Shown here: positions 24,171 to 32,035 of the stretch, one piece after another
Layout: every line of letters begins with the position of its first letter
How positions within the stretch are numbered: position 1 is the first letter of the stretch
Source of the DNA: Actinomycetes bacterium
Lineage (GTDB): Bacteria > Actinomycetota > Actinomycetes > DATJPE01
Reading direction: 5' to 3'
Length of the DNA stretch: 39,130 nt
Assembly (NCBI GenBank): GCA_035506535.1
Contig: DATJPE010000069.1
Span: 1 to 39,130, forward strand
Made by a program: the position numbers and the translations under genes
Notes under the pieces: generated by a model
The model's input: the letters and a program-made list of their open reading frames with translations, nothing else
Told to the model about the DNA's origin: nothing
The model's database searches: none

Positions 24171-25499
24171 ATGGGCGAGGGACAGCGCGGGATCGAGGGC
24201 GCCTTCGACTACGACGGCTTCTCCTTCGCGTCCAAGGCCGAGGTGCTCGAGAAGTCCAAGGAGTACTGGAACCCCGACAAGACCCAGTTCTGGGTGGACT
24301 CGGGCATCCCGCTGGTCATCGACCGTCGGGAGGAGTACTTCATCTACGACATGTCGGGCAAGCGGCTGATCGACGTGCACCTGAACGGAGGCACGTACAA
24401 CCTCGGTCACCGCAACCCCGAGGTGGTGCAGGCGGTCACCTTGGCCATGCAGCACTTCGACATCGGGAACCACCACTTCCCCTCGCTGGCGCGCACCGCC
24501 CTGGCCGAGGCCCTGGTCAAGTCCGCCCCGCCCGGGATCACCAAGGTGATCTACGGGTCCGGCGGCGGTGAGGCCATCGACATCGCGCTCAAGACGGCGC
24601 GGCACGCCACCAAGAAACGCAAGATCGTCTCCATCATCAAGGCCTACCACGGGCACACGGGCCTCGCCGTCCAGACGGGCGACGACCGCTTCTCCAAGCT
24701 GTTCCTGGCCGACCACCCTGAGGAGTTCCCGCACGTCCCGTTCAACGACCTCGACGCGATGGAGCGCGAGCTGCGGGGCCGAGACGTCGCCGCGGTCATC
24801 ATGGAGACCATCCCGGCGACCTACGGGTTCCCGCTTCCCGAGCCCGGCTACCTGGAGTCGGTCAAGAAGCTGTGCGAGCGCTACGACGCCCTCTACATCG
24901 CGGACGAGGTCCAGACCGGGCTGATGCGCACGGGCGAGCTGTGGGGCATCAGCAAGCACGGCATCGCACCGGACATCCTGGTGACCGGCAAGGGCATCAG
25001 CGGGGGCATGTACCCGATCGCATGCGTGCTGGTCAACGAGAGGTCGGCTGGCTGGCTCGAGGAGGACGGGTTCGGCCACATCTCCACCTTCGGCGGGGCC
25101 GAGCTCGGCTGCATCGCCGCGCTGAAGGCGCTGGAGATCTGCAGCCGTGCCGAGACCCGCTCGATGGTTCACTACATCGCCGACTTCCTCGGGCGCGGCG
25201 TGCGCTCGATCCAGGCGGCCTACCCGGACTGGTTCGTGGGGATCCGTCAGGACGGCGTGGTGATGGGCCTGGAGTTCGCCCACCCGCAGGGAGCGAAGTA
25301 CGTGATGCGCCACCTGTACGACAACGGGGTCTGGGCCATCTTCTCCACCCTGGATCCTCGGGTCCTCCAGTTCAAGCCGGGGATCCTCTTGAAGCCCGAG
25401 CTCGCCGAGGAGCTCCTCGACCGCCTCGAGGTCGCCATCGGGCGTGCCGCCCGCGAGGTGCGCGGCGTGCGCGGTCCGGCTGCGGGGGTGAGCGCGTGA
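24171..25499 (+). CDS. Class-III PLP enzyme, probably amino-alcohol-phosphate phospho-lyase of RMM type
   Basis: A 442-residue fold-type I PLP protein annotated by family as class-III aminotransferase. Motifs: GSGGGEAIDIALKTAR (phosphate-binding, where aminotransferases have GSEA), YHGHTGLA, the Asp pair region IADEVQTGL (Asp245 contacting the pyridine nitrogen) and the Schiff-base lysine in TGKGISGGMYP (Lys274). The first gene of the BMC operon. In RMM loci this gene is thought to remove phosphate and ammonia from 1-amino-2-propanol phosphate, giving propionaldehyde, like ethanolamine-phosphate phospho-lyase; the assignment here rests on context. The ATG at 24171 is chosen; a GTG at 24162 is an alternative. 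The stop overlaps the aldehyde dehydrogenase start. Confidence 0.88.
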   Translation: MGEGQRGIEGAFDYDGFSFASKAEVLEKSKEYWNPDKTQFWVDSGIPLVIDRREEYFIYDMSGKRLIDVHLNGGTYNLGHRNPEVVQAVTLAMQHFDIGNHHFPSLARTALAEALVKSAPPGITKVIYGSGGGEAIDIALKTARHATKKRKIVSIIKAYHGHTGLAVQTGDDRFSKLFLADHPEEFPHVPFNDLDAMERELRGRDVAAVIMETIPATYGFPLPEPGYLESVKKLCERYDALYIADEVQTGLMRTGELWGISKHGIAPDILVTGKGISGGMYPIACVLVNERSAGWLEEDGFGHISTFGGAELGCIAALKALEICSRAETRSMVHYIADFLGRGVRSIQAAYPDWFVGIRQDGVVMGLEFAHPQGAKYVMRHLYDNGVWAIFSTLDPRVLQFKPGILLKPELAEELLDRLEVAIGRAAREVRGVRGPAAGVSA

Positions 25500-27064
25500 G
25501 CGACACCTTCGAGCTCGACATCGCCCCGGCAGGCGTCCCGCGTGGGCGCGCCATGGTCGAGCGAGCGGACTGGGCGGCGCGGGCCTTCGCCCGCTACGAC
25601 GCGGCGAGCGTGCGGCGCATCGTCTCGGCGGCGGCGGAGGCAGGCGCGGCGAGGGCGAAGGAGTTCGCCGAGAGCGCGGTGAAGGAGACCGGGTTCGGGG
25701 TCGCCGAGCACAAGCTGGTCAAGAACCTGGCCTGCTCGACCGGTCTCGTCGAGGCCTACCGGGCGCACGACTACGTCAGCGTCCGCGTCGATGCCGACGC
25801 CAAGGTCGTCGAGATCCCTCGGCCGGCGGGGGTGGTGCTGGCGCTGACGCCCTCGACGAACCCCGTCGCCACCGTCTTCTTCAAGACGCTCCTGTGCCTG
25901 ATGACCCGCAACGCGGTGGTGATCAGCCCGCACCCCTACGCCCGTGAGGTCTGCGGCGAGGCCGCGCGAACGTTGTCCGAAGCGGCGATCGCCGCAGGCG
26001 CCCCGGACGGCGTCATCCAGTGGGTCGATGAGCCTTCGGTGCCGCTGATCAATGCGTTGATGACCGACGAGCGGACGTCGGTGATCGTGGCCACCGGCGG
26101 GACCCCGGTGGTGCGGGCGGCCTACCAGAGCGGGCGGCCGGCCCTCGGGGTCGGGCCCGGCAACGTGCCCGTGCTCGTCGACCGCACGGCCGACGTGCAG
26201 TCGGCCGCCAAGCGCATCGTGGAGAGCAAGTCCTTCGACAACTCCATCCTGTGCACCAACGAGAGCGTGCTCGTGGTCGAGGACGCGGTGGCCGAGCGCC
26301 TGATGACGCACCTCGCCAACAGCGGCGCCTACCTGCTCACCGATGACGAGCGTGACAGGGTGCGGACCCTGCTCTTCCCCGACGGTCACTTCGACCCGCG
26401 GCTGGTGGGCAAGGACGCTGCGTGGCTGGCCGAGCAGGCCGGCATCAGGGTCGGCCCGCGAACCCAGGTGCTGCTGGCGCCGTTCGACCTTCCCGTGCCG
26501 GAGGAGCCCCTCGCCCACGAGAAGCTCACGCCGGTGCTGGGGGTGTTGCGGGTGCCCACCGCGCGCCGCGGGATCGAGGCAGCCTGTGCCGTGCTCCGGA
26601 TCGGCGGGGCCGGCCACTCGGCCGCGATCCACAGCAGTGACGCGCGCACGATCCTCGAGTTCTCCGCGGCCGTGCGCGTGCTCCGGGTCTCGGTCAACGT
26701 CGGGAACAGCCTGGGTGCCTCGGGGCTGTCGACGAATCTGGCCCCGGCGATGACGGTGGGGACCGGGTTCTTCGGCCGCTCCGCCCTCGGGGAGAACCTC
26801 GAGCCCAAGCACCTGGTGAACTGGACCCGGGTCGCGTACGGGTCCGACCTCAAGGCGCCCATGGCCGACTTCTCCGGCCTGGACCCCTGGACAGCGCCCG
26901 CGGGTCCCGTGCCGGCCTACCCCCGGCCGTCGAACGCGGCCGATCTGCCGGTCGTCCCCCCGATCGAGCAGCCAACCCCCGTCGTCGGCGGCGACCTGCG
27001 TGAGGAGATCCGACGGCTGATCGTCGAAGAGCTGACCGAGATCATCAGGAGCGGACGTGGCTGA
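25496..27064 (+). CDS. CoA-acylating aldehyde dehydrogenase with C-terminal encapsulation helix
   Basis: A 522-residue enzyme of the PduP/EutE/AdhE-N type that oxidises an aldehyde (probably propionaldehyde) to acyl-CoA with NAD. The catalytic cysteine is Cys253 in SFDNSILCTNESV; the nucleotide-site strand is TPSTNPVATVFFKTLL, and VIVATGGTPVVRAAYQSGRP and the glycine-rich GVGPGNVP follow. After a Pro-rich linker (about 470-497) the last 25 residues hold the amphipathic helix LREEIRRLIVEELTEIIRSG, typical of signal sequences that bind cargo to BMC shells. The GTG at 25496 overlaps the previous stop by four bases, and the gene's end overlaps the first shell gene by eight. Confidence 0.93.
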   Translation: MSDTFELDIAPAGVPRGRAMVERADWAARAFARYDAASVRRIVSAAAEAGAARAKEFAESAVKETGFGVAEHKLVKNLACSTGLVEAYRAHDYVSVRVDADAKVVEIPRPAGVVLALTPSTNPVATVFFKTLLCLMTRNAVVISPHPYAREVCGEAARTLSEAAIAAGAPDGVIQWVDEPSVPLINALMTDERTSVIVATGGTPVVRAAYQSGRPALGVGPGNVPVLVDRTADVQSAAKRIVESKSFDNSILCTNESVLVVEDAVAERLMTHLANSGAYLLTDDERDRVRTLLFPDGHFDPRLVGKDAAWLAEQAGIRVGPRTQVLLAPFDLPVPEEPLAHEKLTPVLGVLRVPTARRGIEAACAVLRIGGAGHSAAIHSSDARTILEFSAAVRVLRVSVNVGNSLGASGLSTNLAPAMTVGTGFFGRSALGENLEPKHLVNWTRVAYGSDLKAPMADFSGLDPWTAPAGPVPAYPRPSNAADLPVVPPIEQPTPVVGGDLREEIRRLIVEELTEIIRSGRG

Positions 27065-27659
27065 GCTCCGCTCGTTCATCGTCATCGACCAGCTGCAGCC
27101 GCAGACCATGTGCTACCTGGGCACCTGGATCAAGGGTTCGCTGCCCCGAGCCGGCGTCGCCGCGACGGTGATCGAGATCGCCCCCGGCCTGGACATCGAG
27201 CCGCTGACCGACATCGCGCTCAAGCACGCGGAGGTGCAGGCGGGGATCCTCGTGGTCGAGCGTCAGTTCGGCTACCTGGAGATCCACGGTCCCACCGCGC
27301 AGGTCCGCGCGGCCGGGTCGGCGGTGCTGGCGGAGCTGGGCGTCACCGCACGGGAGGCGACCAGACCCCAGGTGCTCGCAGCCGAGATCATCACGAAGCT
27401 CGACCCGCAGCACGCGTTCCTGATCAACCGCAACAAGCAAGGGTCGATGGCGCTGCCCGGGGAGTCGCTGTTCGTGCTCGAGATGCAGCCCGCGTCGTAC
27501 GCGATCCTCGCCGCGAACGAGGCGGAGAAGGCGGCGGCCGTCAAGGTCGTCGACTACCGGATGATCGGGGCCACGGGACGCGTCTACCTGTCCGGACGCG
27601 AGTCCGACGTCCGCCAGGGCGCCCGTGCGGCCGAGCAGGCGCTCCAGGAGCTGGCATGA
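27057..27659 (+). CDS. BMC-T shell protein (tandem BMC domains), first copy
   Basis: A 200-residue shell protein with two BMC-like domains, expected to form trimers that tile with hexamers in the microcompartment facets. Recognisable stretches are LKHAEVQAGILVVERQFGYL in the first domain and LEMQPASYAILAANEAEKAA with MIGATGRVYLSG in the second, the classical ATNEAEK/ATGR-type BMC elements. The GTG at 27057 lies inside the end of the aldehyde dehydrogenase gene. It is clearly paralogous to the second BMC-T at 28716 (shared GILxVERQFGxLEVHG and QHAxxxNRxxxxSMxLPGE). RMM shells of mycobacteria also have two BMC-T proteins of this type. Confidence 0.9.
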   Translation: MAELRSFIVIDQLQPQTMCYLGTWIKGSLPRAGVAATVIEIAPGLDIEPLTDIALKHAEVQAGILVVERQFGYLEIHGPTAQVRAAGSAVLAELGVTAREATRPQVLAAEIITKLDPQHAFLINRNKQGSMALPGESLFVLEMQPASYAILAANEAEKAAAVKVVDYRMIGATGRVYLSGRESDVRQGARAAEQALQELA

Positions 27660-28126
27660 GCACGTTGCTGGATCCGGAGGAGCTGCGCGCCCTGGTCCGC
27701 GAGGTGCTGCGCGAGGCGTTGCCCTCGACCGTGGCGGCGCTGACGGATGCCGCGGACCCGCGATCGCACGTACCCGCCGACTCCCCGCCCGTCGAGTCGG
27801 TGGTGATCCGCAGTGACGCTGACCTCGAGGCGTTCGTCCAGCGGCTCCTGCGCCTGGTCGACGACCCCGAGCGCGGTCGCGACCTGCGCGCTGGAAGGAT
27901 CCGGTTCCGCCTGGGCTCGGCCGAGGGGGAGAGCGCGCCGCAGCTGAGTACGCCGCCGGCCGGCGCCGTCATCCGTGTCGAGCGAGGAGCGGTCACCGAG
28001 CGCCACGTCCGGGAGGCCGCCCGGGCCGGTGCCAGCATCGTCATGAGCCGATCTGCCGTCTTGACCCCGTTGGCACTCGACCGTGCCCGCGCGATGGGGG
28101 TCAGTGTCGAGAAGGAGCGTCCATGA
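27656..28126 (+). CDS. BMC-associated protein with targeting-type N-terminal helix
   Basis: A 156-residue protein with no enzyme family recognised. The N-terminus, LDPEELRALVREVLREALPS, is an amphipathic helix of the kind that targets cargo to BMC shells. A central part (about 48-95) includes SDADLEAFVQRLLRLVDDPE and GRIRFRLG. The C-terminal 50 residues (VERGAVTERHVREAARAGAS, then VLTPLALDRARAMGVSVEKE) look like the short 'T-x-x-x-V ... A-x-L-T-P-x-A-x-D-x-A-x-x-x-G-V' module seen at the ends or starts of several BMC proteins (EutQ, EutT, PduM-like); this resemblance is from memory and by eye. It overlaps both flanking shell genes by four bases, so it is made in fixed ratio with them. It may be a scaffold linking cargo to the shell. 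Confidence 0.75.
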   Translation: MSTLLDPEELRALVREVLREALPSTVAALTDAADPRSHVPADSPPVESVVIRSDADLEAFVQRLLRLVDDPERGRDLRAGRIRFRLGSAEGESAPQLSTPPAGAVIRVERGAVTERHVREAARAGASIVMSRSAVLTPLALDRARAMGVSVEKERP

Positions 28127-28422
28127 TCCGCGGTCAGGTGGTGGGCAGCGTCTGGGCGACTCGTCGCCTGAGTGACCTCCCCAGTGGTGCGTTCCTCGAG
28201 GTCGAGGTCGACGGTTCGGGTGCCCGCCTCGTCGCCTTCGACGTCCTCGGCACCGGGGTTGGTGAGCACGTGCTCGTCGCGACGGGCTCGGTCGCCGCCG
28301 CCCAGTTCCCGGGGAAGACCCCTCCGTTGGATGCCCTGATCATCGGGTCGATCGACGCCCCGAGCGGATCGCAAGAACCGCAATCACAACCCGATCGCGG
28401 CGCTGCCGCGAGCGGCTCCTAA
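28123..28422 (+). CDS. BMC-P pentameric vertex protein (EutN/CcmL family)
   Basis: A 99-residue protein of the EutN/CcmL family, which forms pentamers that cap the vertices of the polyhedral shell. The family pattern is clear: the start MIRGQVVGSVWATRR (usual consensus M.l..V.G.vvaT.K), LVAFDVLGTGVGEHVLVATG and the end LDALIIGSIDA. A short hydrophilic tail rich in Gln, Ser and Ala (about 80-99) extends beyond the fold. The ATG overlaps the stop of the previous gene (ATGA). Only one BMC-P gene is present. Confidence 0.93.
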   Translation: MIRGQVVGSVWATRRLSDLPSGAFLEVEVDGSGARLVAFDVLGTGVGEHVLVATGSVAAAQFPGKTPPLDALIIGSIDAPSGSQEPQSQPDRGAAASGS

Positions 28423-28431
28423 GGAGAGCAC

Positions 28432-28719
28432 ATGTCGAACAACGCGATCGGCCTGATCGAGACGAAGGGCTACGTGGCGGCGCTGGCCGCCGCGGACGCG
28501 ATGGTCAAGGCCGCCAACGTGACCATCGTGGGACGCGACGAGGTCGGGGACGGGCTCGTCGCCGTCACGATCGTGGGTGACGTGGGGGCCGTGAAGGCGG
28601 CGACCGAGGCGGGCGCCGAGACTGCTGCCAGCGTGGGGGAGCTCATCTCCGTGCACGTCATCCCCCGCCCGCATCCTGAGCTGTCGAAGAACTTCAAGGT
28701 CTCCGGCGAACCGGCGTGA
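28432..28719 (+). CDS. BMC-H hexameric shell protein
   Basis: A 95-residue single-domain shell protein forming the hexagonal tiles of the microcompartment. It has the standard start [20 protein letters not shown], then [32 protein letters not shown] and the end [11 protein letters not shown]. It is preceded by a strong ribosome site (AAGGAGAG, 6 bases before the ATG), the best in the operon. This fits the need for the BMC-H protein to be the most abundant shell component. The only BMC-H gene in the locus. Confidence 0.96.
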   Translation: MSNNAIGLIETKGYVAALAAADAMVKAANVTIVGRDEVGDGLVAVTIVGDVGAVKAATEAGAETAASVGELISVHVIPRPHPELSKNFKVSGEPA

Positions 28720-29390
28720 GCACCGGGCCAGCGGCCCGGCATGATCCGCTGGCCGCGGGGCCGCAGCTTCGCGTGTACCTGCTGATCCAGGACCTCCAGC
28801 GCCAGTTCGCCGCGTATCTGTCGACCCCTACGCGGGCGCGCGGCTATCCGCCGTACGAGGGCCAGCACGCGCTCATCGTCGAGGTCGCGCCCGGGCTCGC
28901 GATTCACCGCGTCGTCGACCTGGCGCTGACCTCGGTCCCGACAATCGAGCCCGGCATCCTCTTCGTCGAGCGCCAGTTCGGCGTCCTCGAGGTCCACGGC
29001 AGCGAGCTGGCCGACGTGGAGGCCGCCGGCCAGGCCATTCTTGCCGGCATCGGTGCGAGCGCCAGCGACCAGCTGAAGCCGAGGATCCTCTACGACGACG
29101 TCATCGACCACGTCACCGACCAGCACGCCGTCATCGTCAACCGGACCAGGGAGGCGTCCATGCTGCTGCCGGGCGAGACGTTGCTGGTCTACGAGGTGAC
29201 TCCCGCCCTCTTCGCCGCGGTGGCCGCCAACGAGGCCGAACGGGTCGCGCCCGAGAACACCCTGGTCGACGTGTCGATGATCGGCGCGGCGGGTCGGGTC
29301 TACGTCAGCGGGTCGCGCGAGGGGGTCACCGCGGCCCGGGACGCGATCACCGCACGGCTGCAGGCTGTCGAGGGGCGCGATCACGAGTGA
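28716..29390 (+). CDS. BMC-T shell protein (tandem BMC domains), second copy
   Basis: A 224-residue paralogue of the 27057 shell protein with the same two-domain layout: [20 protein letters not shown] in the first half and [37 protein letters not shown] and [12 protein letters not shown] in the second. Differences are an N-terminal extension (about 18 residues) and an insertion in the first domain ([14 protein letters not shown]), which may alter the pore or the concave face. The GTG at 28716 overlaps the BMC-H stop, and its own stop overlaps the kinase start. Together with the first copy it probably supplies distinct pores for substrates and cofactors, as proposed for mycobacterial RMM shells. 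Confidence 0.9.
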   Translation: MSTGPAARHDPLAAGPQLRVYLLIQDLQRQFAAYLSTPTRARGYPPYEGQHALIVEVAPGLAIHRVVDLALTSVPTIEPGILFVERQFGVLEVHGSELADVEAAGQAILAGIGASASDQLKPRILYDDVIDHVTDQHAVIVNRTREASMLLPGETLLVYEVTPALFAAVAANEAERVAPENTLVDVSMIGAAGRVYVSGSREGVTAARDAITARLQAVEGRDHE

Positions 29391-30379
29391 GTGAGCCCAG
29401 CGAGGCCGGCCTTGTCCGGTTGGAGGCGATCGCCCGCGACGCCCTCCGGCACTACCCCGTCGCGCCGGACTCGGAGCTGACCCTGCTCAACATCTCCGAG
29501 AACGCGACGTACCGGGTGGACGACCCGGTGAGCGGCGAGGCCGCCGTGCTGCGGGTCCATCGGCCCGGCTACCACTCCCGGAGTGACATCGAGAGCGAGC
29601 TGCAGTGGATCGCCGCCCTGCACGACGCGGGGGTCGTCCGAACCGCCTCCGTCCGCCCGGCCCGCGACGGAGCCCGCATCGTCACAGGGGCCGATCCCTC
29701 CGGGGAGGCCCGCAACGTGGTCATGTTCACGTGGGTACCGGGCAAGGAACCGCCCGAGGACCGGCTGGTGGAGGACTTCTTCGAGCTGGGCGCGGTGACC
29801 GCTCGCCTGCACTCGCACGCCCGCTCATGGACCCGCCCCGCCGGATTCAGCCGGCTGACCTGGGACTACGACCGCTCGATCGGCTCCAGCGGGCACTGGG
29901 GTCGCTGGCAGGACGGGCTGGGTGTGGGACCCGCGGAGCACGAGCAGCTGGCCCGCCTCGATGCGACCCTTCGCAACCGGCTCGAGAGGTTCGGCCGCGG
30001 CCCCGACCGATTCGGGCTCATCCACGCCGACATGCGCCTCGCCAACCTGCTCATCGACCAGTCTCAGGTAGCGGTCATCGACTTCGACGACTGCGGCTTC
30101 GGCTGGTACCTGTACGACCTGGGATCCTCGGTGTCCTTCATCGAGGACCACCCGCTCCTTCCCGACATGATCGACTCCTGGGTACGCGGCTACCGCACCG
30201 TCGCGCCGTTGTCCGTCGAAGACGTCGCGGAGCTGCCGACCTTCGTGCTGCTCCGCAGGCTGTTGCTCGTTGCATGGATCGGGTCCCACTCCGACACTGA
30301 GCTGGCCAAGGAGATGGGCGAGGAGTTCACCCGTACCAGCTGTGACCTGGCCGAGAGCTATCTGTCCCGGTTCGCCTGA
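29387..30379 (+). CDS. Phosphotransferase-fold kinase, probably amino-alcohol (1-amino-2-propanol) kinase
   Basis: A 330-residue member of the APH/choline-kinase superfamily. The Brenner motif is HADMRLAN with Asp215 as catalytic base (His213-Asn220), and the metal-binding Asp232 is in [11 protein letters not shown]. The N-lobe includes [10 protein letters not shown] and [13 protein letters not shown]. Family annotation would call it an aminoglycoside or homoserine kinase. Its position inside an RMM-type BMC operon, together with the PLP enzyme, makes phosphorylation of (S)-1-amino-2-propanol, as described for the M. smegmatis RMM kinase, the best guess. The GTG at 29387 overlaps the shell gene stop. 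Ethanolamine or another amino alcohol remains possible. Confidence 0.88.
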   Translation: MSEPSEAGLVRLEAIARDALRHYPVAPDSELTLLNISENATYRVDDPVSGEAAVLRVHRPGYHSRSDIESELQWIAALHDAGVVRTASVRPARDGARIVTGADPSGEARNVVMFTWVPGKEPPEDRLVEDFFELGAVTARLHSHARSWTRPAGFSRLTWDYDRSIGSSGHWGRWQDGLGVGPAEHEQLARLDATLRNRLERFGRGPDRFGLIHADMRLANLLIDQSQVAVIDFDDCGFGWYLYDLGSSVSFIEDHPLLPDMIDSWVRGYRTVAPLSVEDVAELPTFVLLRRLLLVAWIGSHSDTELAKEMGEEFTRTSCDLAESYLSRFA

Positions 30380-30401
30380 CAGCAGCGAAGGAGATGGTGC
30401 A

Positions 30402-31211
30402 GTGTTCACATCCGTGTCCGGCCGATCGGTCATCGTGACCGGCGGCTCGCGAGGCATCGGCAAGGGCATCGCGCGGGTCTTCGTCCGAGCGGGAGCGAAC
30501 GTCGTGATCACCGGTCGGGACGAGGCCGCGGCCACGGCGTGCGTCGAGGAGCTGACCGCCTTGGCCGAGTCAGGTGGGAGCGCGGGAGGATCCGTCAGCT
30601 ACTTCCTCGGTGACGTCGCCCGCGCGGAGGACTGCGCGGCGATGGCGGCCACCGCCCTCGAGCGGAACGGGACGATCGACGTGCTCTGCGCGAACGCCGG
30701 GATCTTTCCCGACGCCAAGCTCGTGGACATGACGGTGGCCGACATGGACCGGGTGTACGCCACGAACGTGAAGGGAACGATGCTGGCCGTGCAGGCGTGC
30801 GTTCCCGCGCTTGCCCGGTCCGGGCGCGGACGGGTGATCCTCACGTCGTCGATCACCGGGCCCATCACCGGGTTCCCGGGCTGGACGCACTACGGGGCCA
30901 GCAAGGCGGCACAGCTGGGGTTCATGCGCACCGCGGCCCTCGAGCTCGCCCCCATGGGCATCACGGTGAACGCGGTGCTCCCGGGCAACGTCGCGACGGA
31001 GGGCCTGGCCGAGCTCGGGGAGGCATACCGTGCCTCCATGGAGGCGTCCATCCCGGCTGGCCGGTTGGGTGAGGTCGACGAGATCGGCTACGCCGCGTTG
31101 TTCTTCGCGACAGACGAGGCGGCGTTCGTCACCGGGCAGGCCTTGGCGGTCGACGGCGGGCAGGTCCTGCCGGAGTCCCTGGAGGCGCTGTCGGCCGCCG
31201 GTGCGCCCTGA
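30402..31211 (+). CDS. SDR-family dehydrogenase, possibly amino-alcohol dehydrogenase/aminoacetone reductase
   Basis: A 269-residue classical short-chain dehydrogenase/reductase. The cofactor motif is TGGSRGIG (13-20), the NAG motif is CANAGIF (about 97-103), and the catalytic residues are Ser149/Ser150, Tyr164 and Lys168 (YGASK). The end [12 protein letters not shown] is standard for the family. In RMM loci the SDR interconverts aminoacetone and 1-amino-2-propanol; here it could do this or regenerate NAD by reducing an aldehyde inside the shell. The GTG at 30402 follows GAAGGAGATG. It starts 22 bases after the kinase. No targeting helix is visible at either end. Confidence 0.88.
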   Translation: MFTSVSGRSVIVTGGSRGIGKGIARVFVRAGANVVITGRDEAAATACVEELTALAESGGSAGGSVSYFLGDVARAEDCAAMAATALERNGTIDVLCANAGIFPDAKLVDMTVADMDRVYATNVKGTMLAVQACVPALARSGRGRVILTSSITGPITGFPGWTHYGASKAAQLGFMRTAALELAPMGITVNAVLPGNVATEGLAELGEAYRASMEASIPAGRLGEVDEIGYAALFFATDEAAFVTGQALAVDGGQVLPESLEALSAAGAP

Positions 31212-31228
31212 GCAGCCGGGAGCCCCTC

Positions 31229-32035
31229 ATGCCCCACCGCTTCGTCTCGTCGACGGCGATCGGACCGACGGCCGAGCACGTACGACGCCAGCTGCTGGAC
31301 CAGCTCTCCGCCGGCGCCCTGCAGCCCGGCCAGCGGCTCGGCGGTGAGCGCGAGCTCGCCGTGGAGCTGGGAGTCAGCCGTTCCAGCCTTCGCCAGGCCC
31401 TCGCCGCGTTGGAGTGGGAAGGCGTCATCCGCCGGGTGCCTGGACGCGGAGGGGGCACGTTCGTGTCGGCCGACAAGGTCGACCGTGACCTGTCCAGGAT
31501 CGTCGGGGTACCGGCTCTCCTGCGTGACCAGGGCTTCACGGCCGGGTCGAAGGTCATAGCGGCGTCGGTGGTCGCGGCCGACCCGGCGACGGCGCGACGC
31601 CTGCAGATCGAGCCCGGCGCCTTCGTCTTCGAGGTGATCCGGATCCGGCTGGCCGATGGCTCGCCGATCTCGCTGGAGCAGGCGAGGCTGTCCGCCGAGC
31701 GCTTCCCCGGGCTCTTGGAGCTTCCGTTGGGCGGCTCCCTCTACGAGCTGCTGGACGAGCACTACGGAGTGCAGCCGACCGAGGCCGAGGAGCGCATCGA
31801 GGTGGTGTCGGCCACGGAGTCGGAGGCGCAGATCCTCGACGTGCCGATCGGCTCCCCGCTGTTGTCGATCCTGCGCACCAGCCTCGACCGCGACGGGCTC
31901 CCGGTGGAGCATTCCCATGACCTCTTCCGTGCCGACCGGACCCGGATCACCGTGCGGACGCGTGGCGACCGGGGGACCTTCGCCGCGCCGTCGGGCCACG
32001 GGCGCGTCGTCGAGCTGCAGGCGCGGGCTCGATGA
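31229..32035 (+). CDS. GntR-family (HutC-type) transcriptional regulator
   Basis: A 268-residue regulator. Residues about 12-85 form the winged helix-turn-helix (ELAVELGVSRSSLRQALAAL, then EWEGVIRRVPGRGGGTFV), and the rest is a UTRA ligand-binding domain (EVIRIRLADGSPISLEQARL, YELLDEHYGVQPTEAEERIE, and the late PVEHSHDLFRADRTRITV), which places it in the HutC subfamily. It lies 17 bases after the SDR in the BMC operon and is the likely local repressor or activator. GGTCT/AGACC repeats in the 23.9-24.17 kb divergent region are candidate operators. The ligand is probably a pathway amine or amino alcohol (inference). Confidence 0.93.
   Translation: MPHRFVSSTAIGPTAEHVRRQLLDQLSAGALQPGQRLGGERELAVELGVSRSSLRQALAALEWEGVIRRVPGRGGGTFVSADKVDRDLSRIVGVPALLRDQGFTAGSKVIAASVVAADPATARRLQIEPGAFVFEVIRIRLADGSPISLEQARLSAERFPGLLELPLGGSLYELLDEHYGVQPTEAEERIEVVSATESEAQILDVPIGSPLLSILRTSLDRDGLPVEHSHDLFRADRTRITVRTRGDRGTFAAPSGHGRVVELQARAR

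Noticed and set aside
25247-27109. 620-codon minus-strand frame opposite the aldehyde dehydrogenase
   Set aside because: Antisense shadow with no recognisable motif; the plus-strand enzyme is certain.
29387-30379. Antibiotic resistance (aminoglycoside phosphotransferase) gene
   Set aside because: The fold is shared, but the gene is embedded in a BMC operon where such kinases act on amino alcohols; no resistance context is present.
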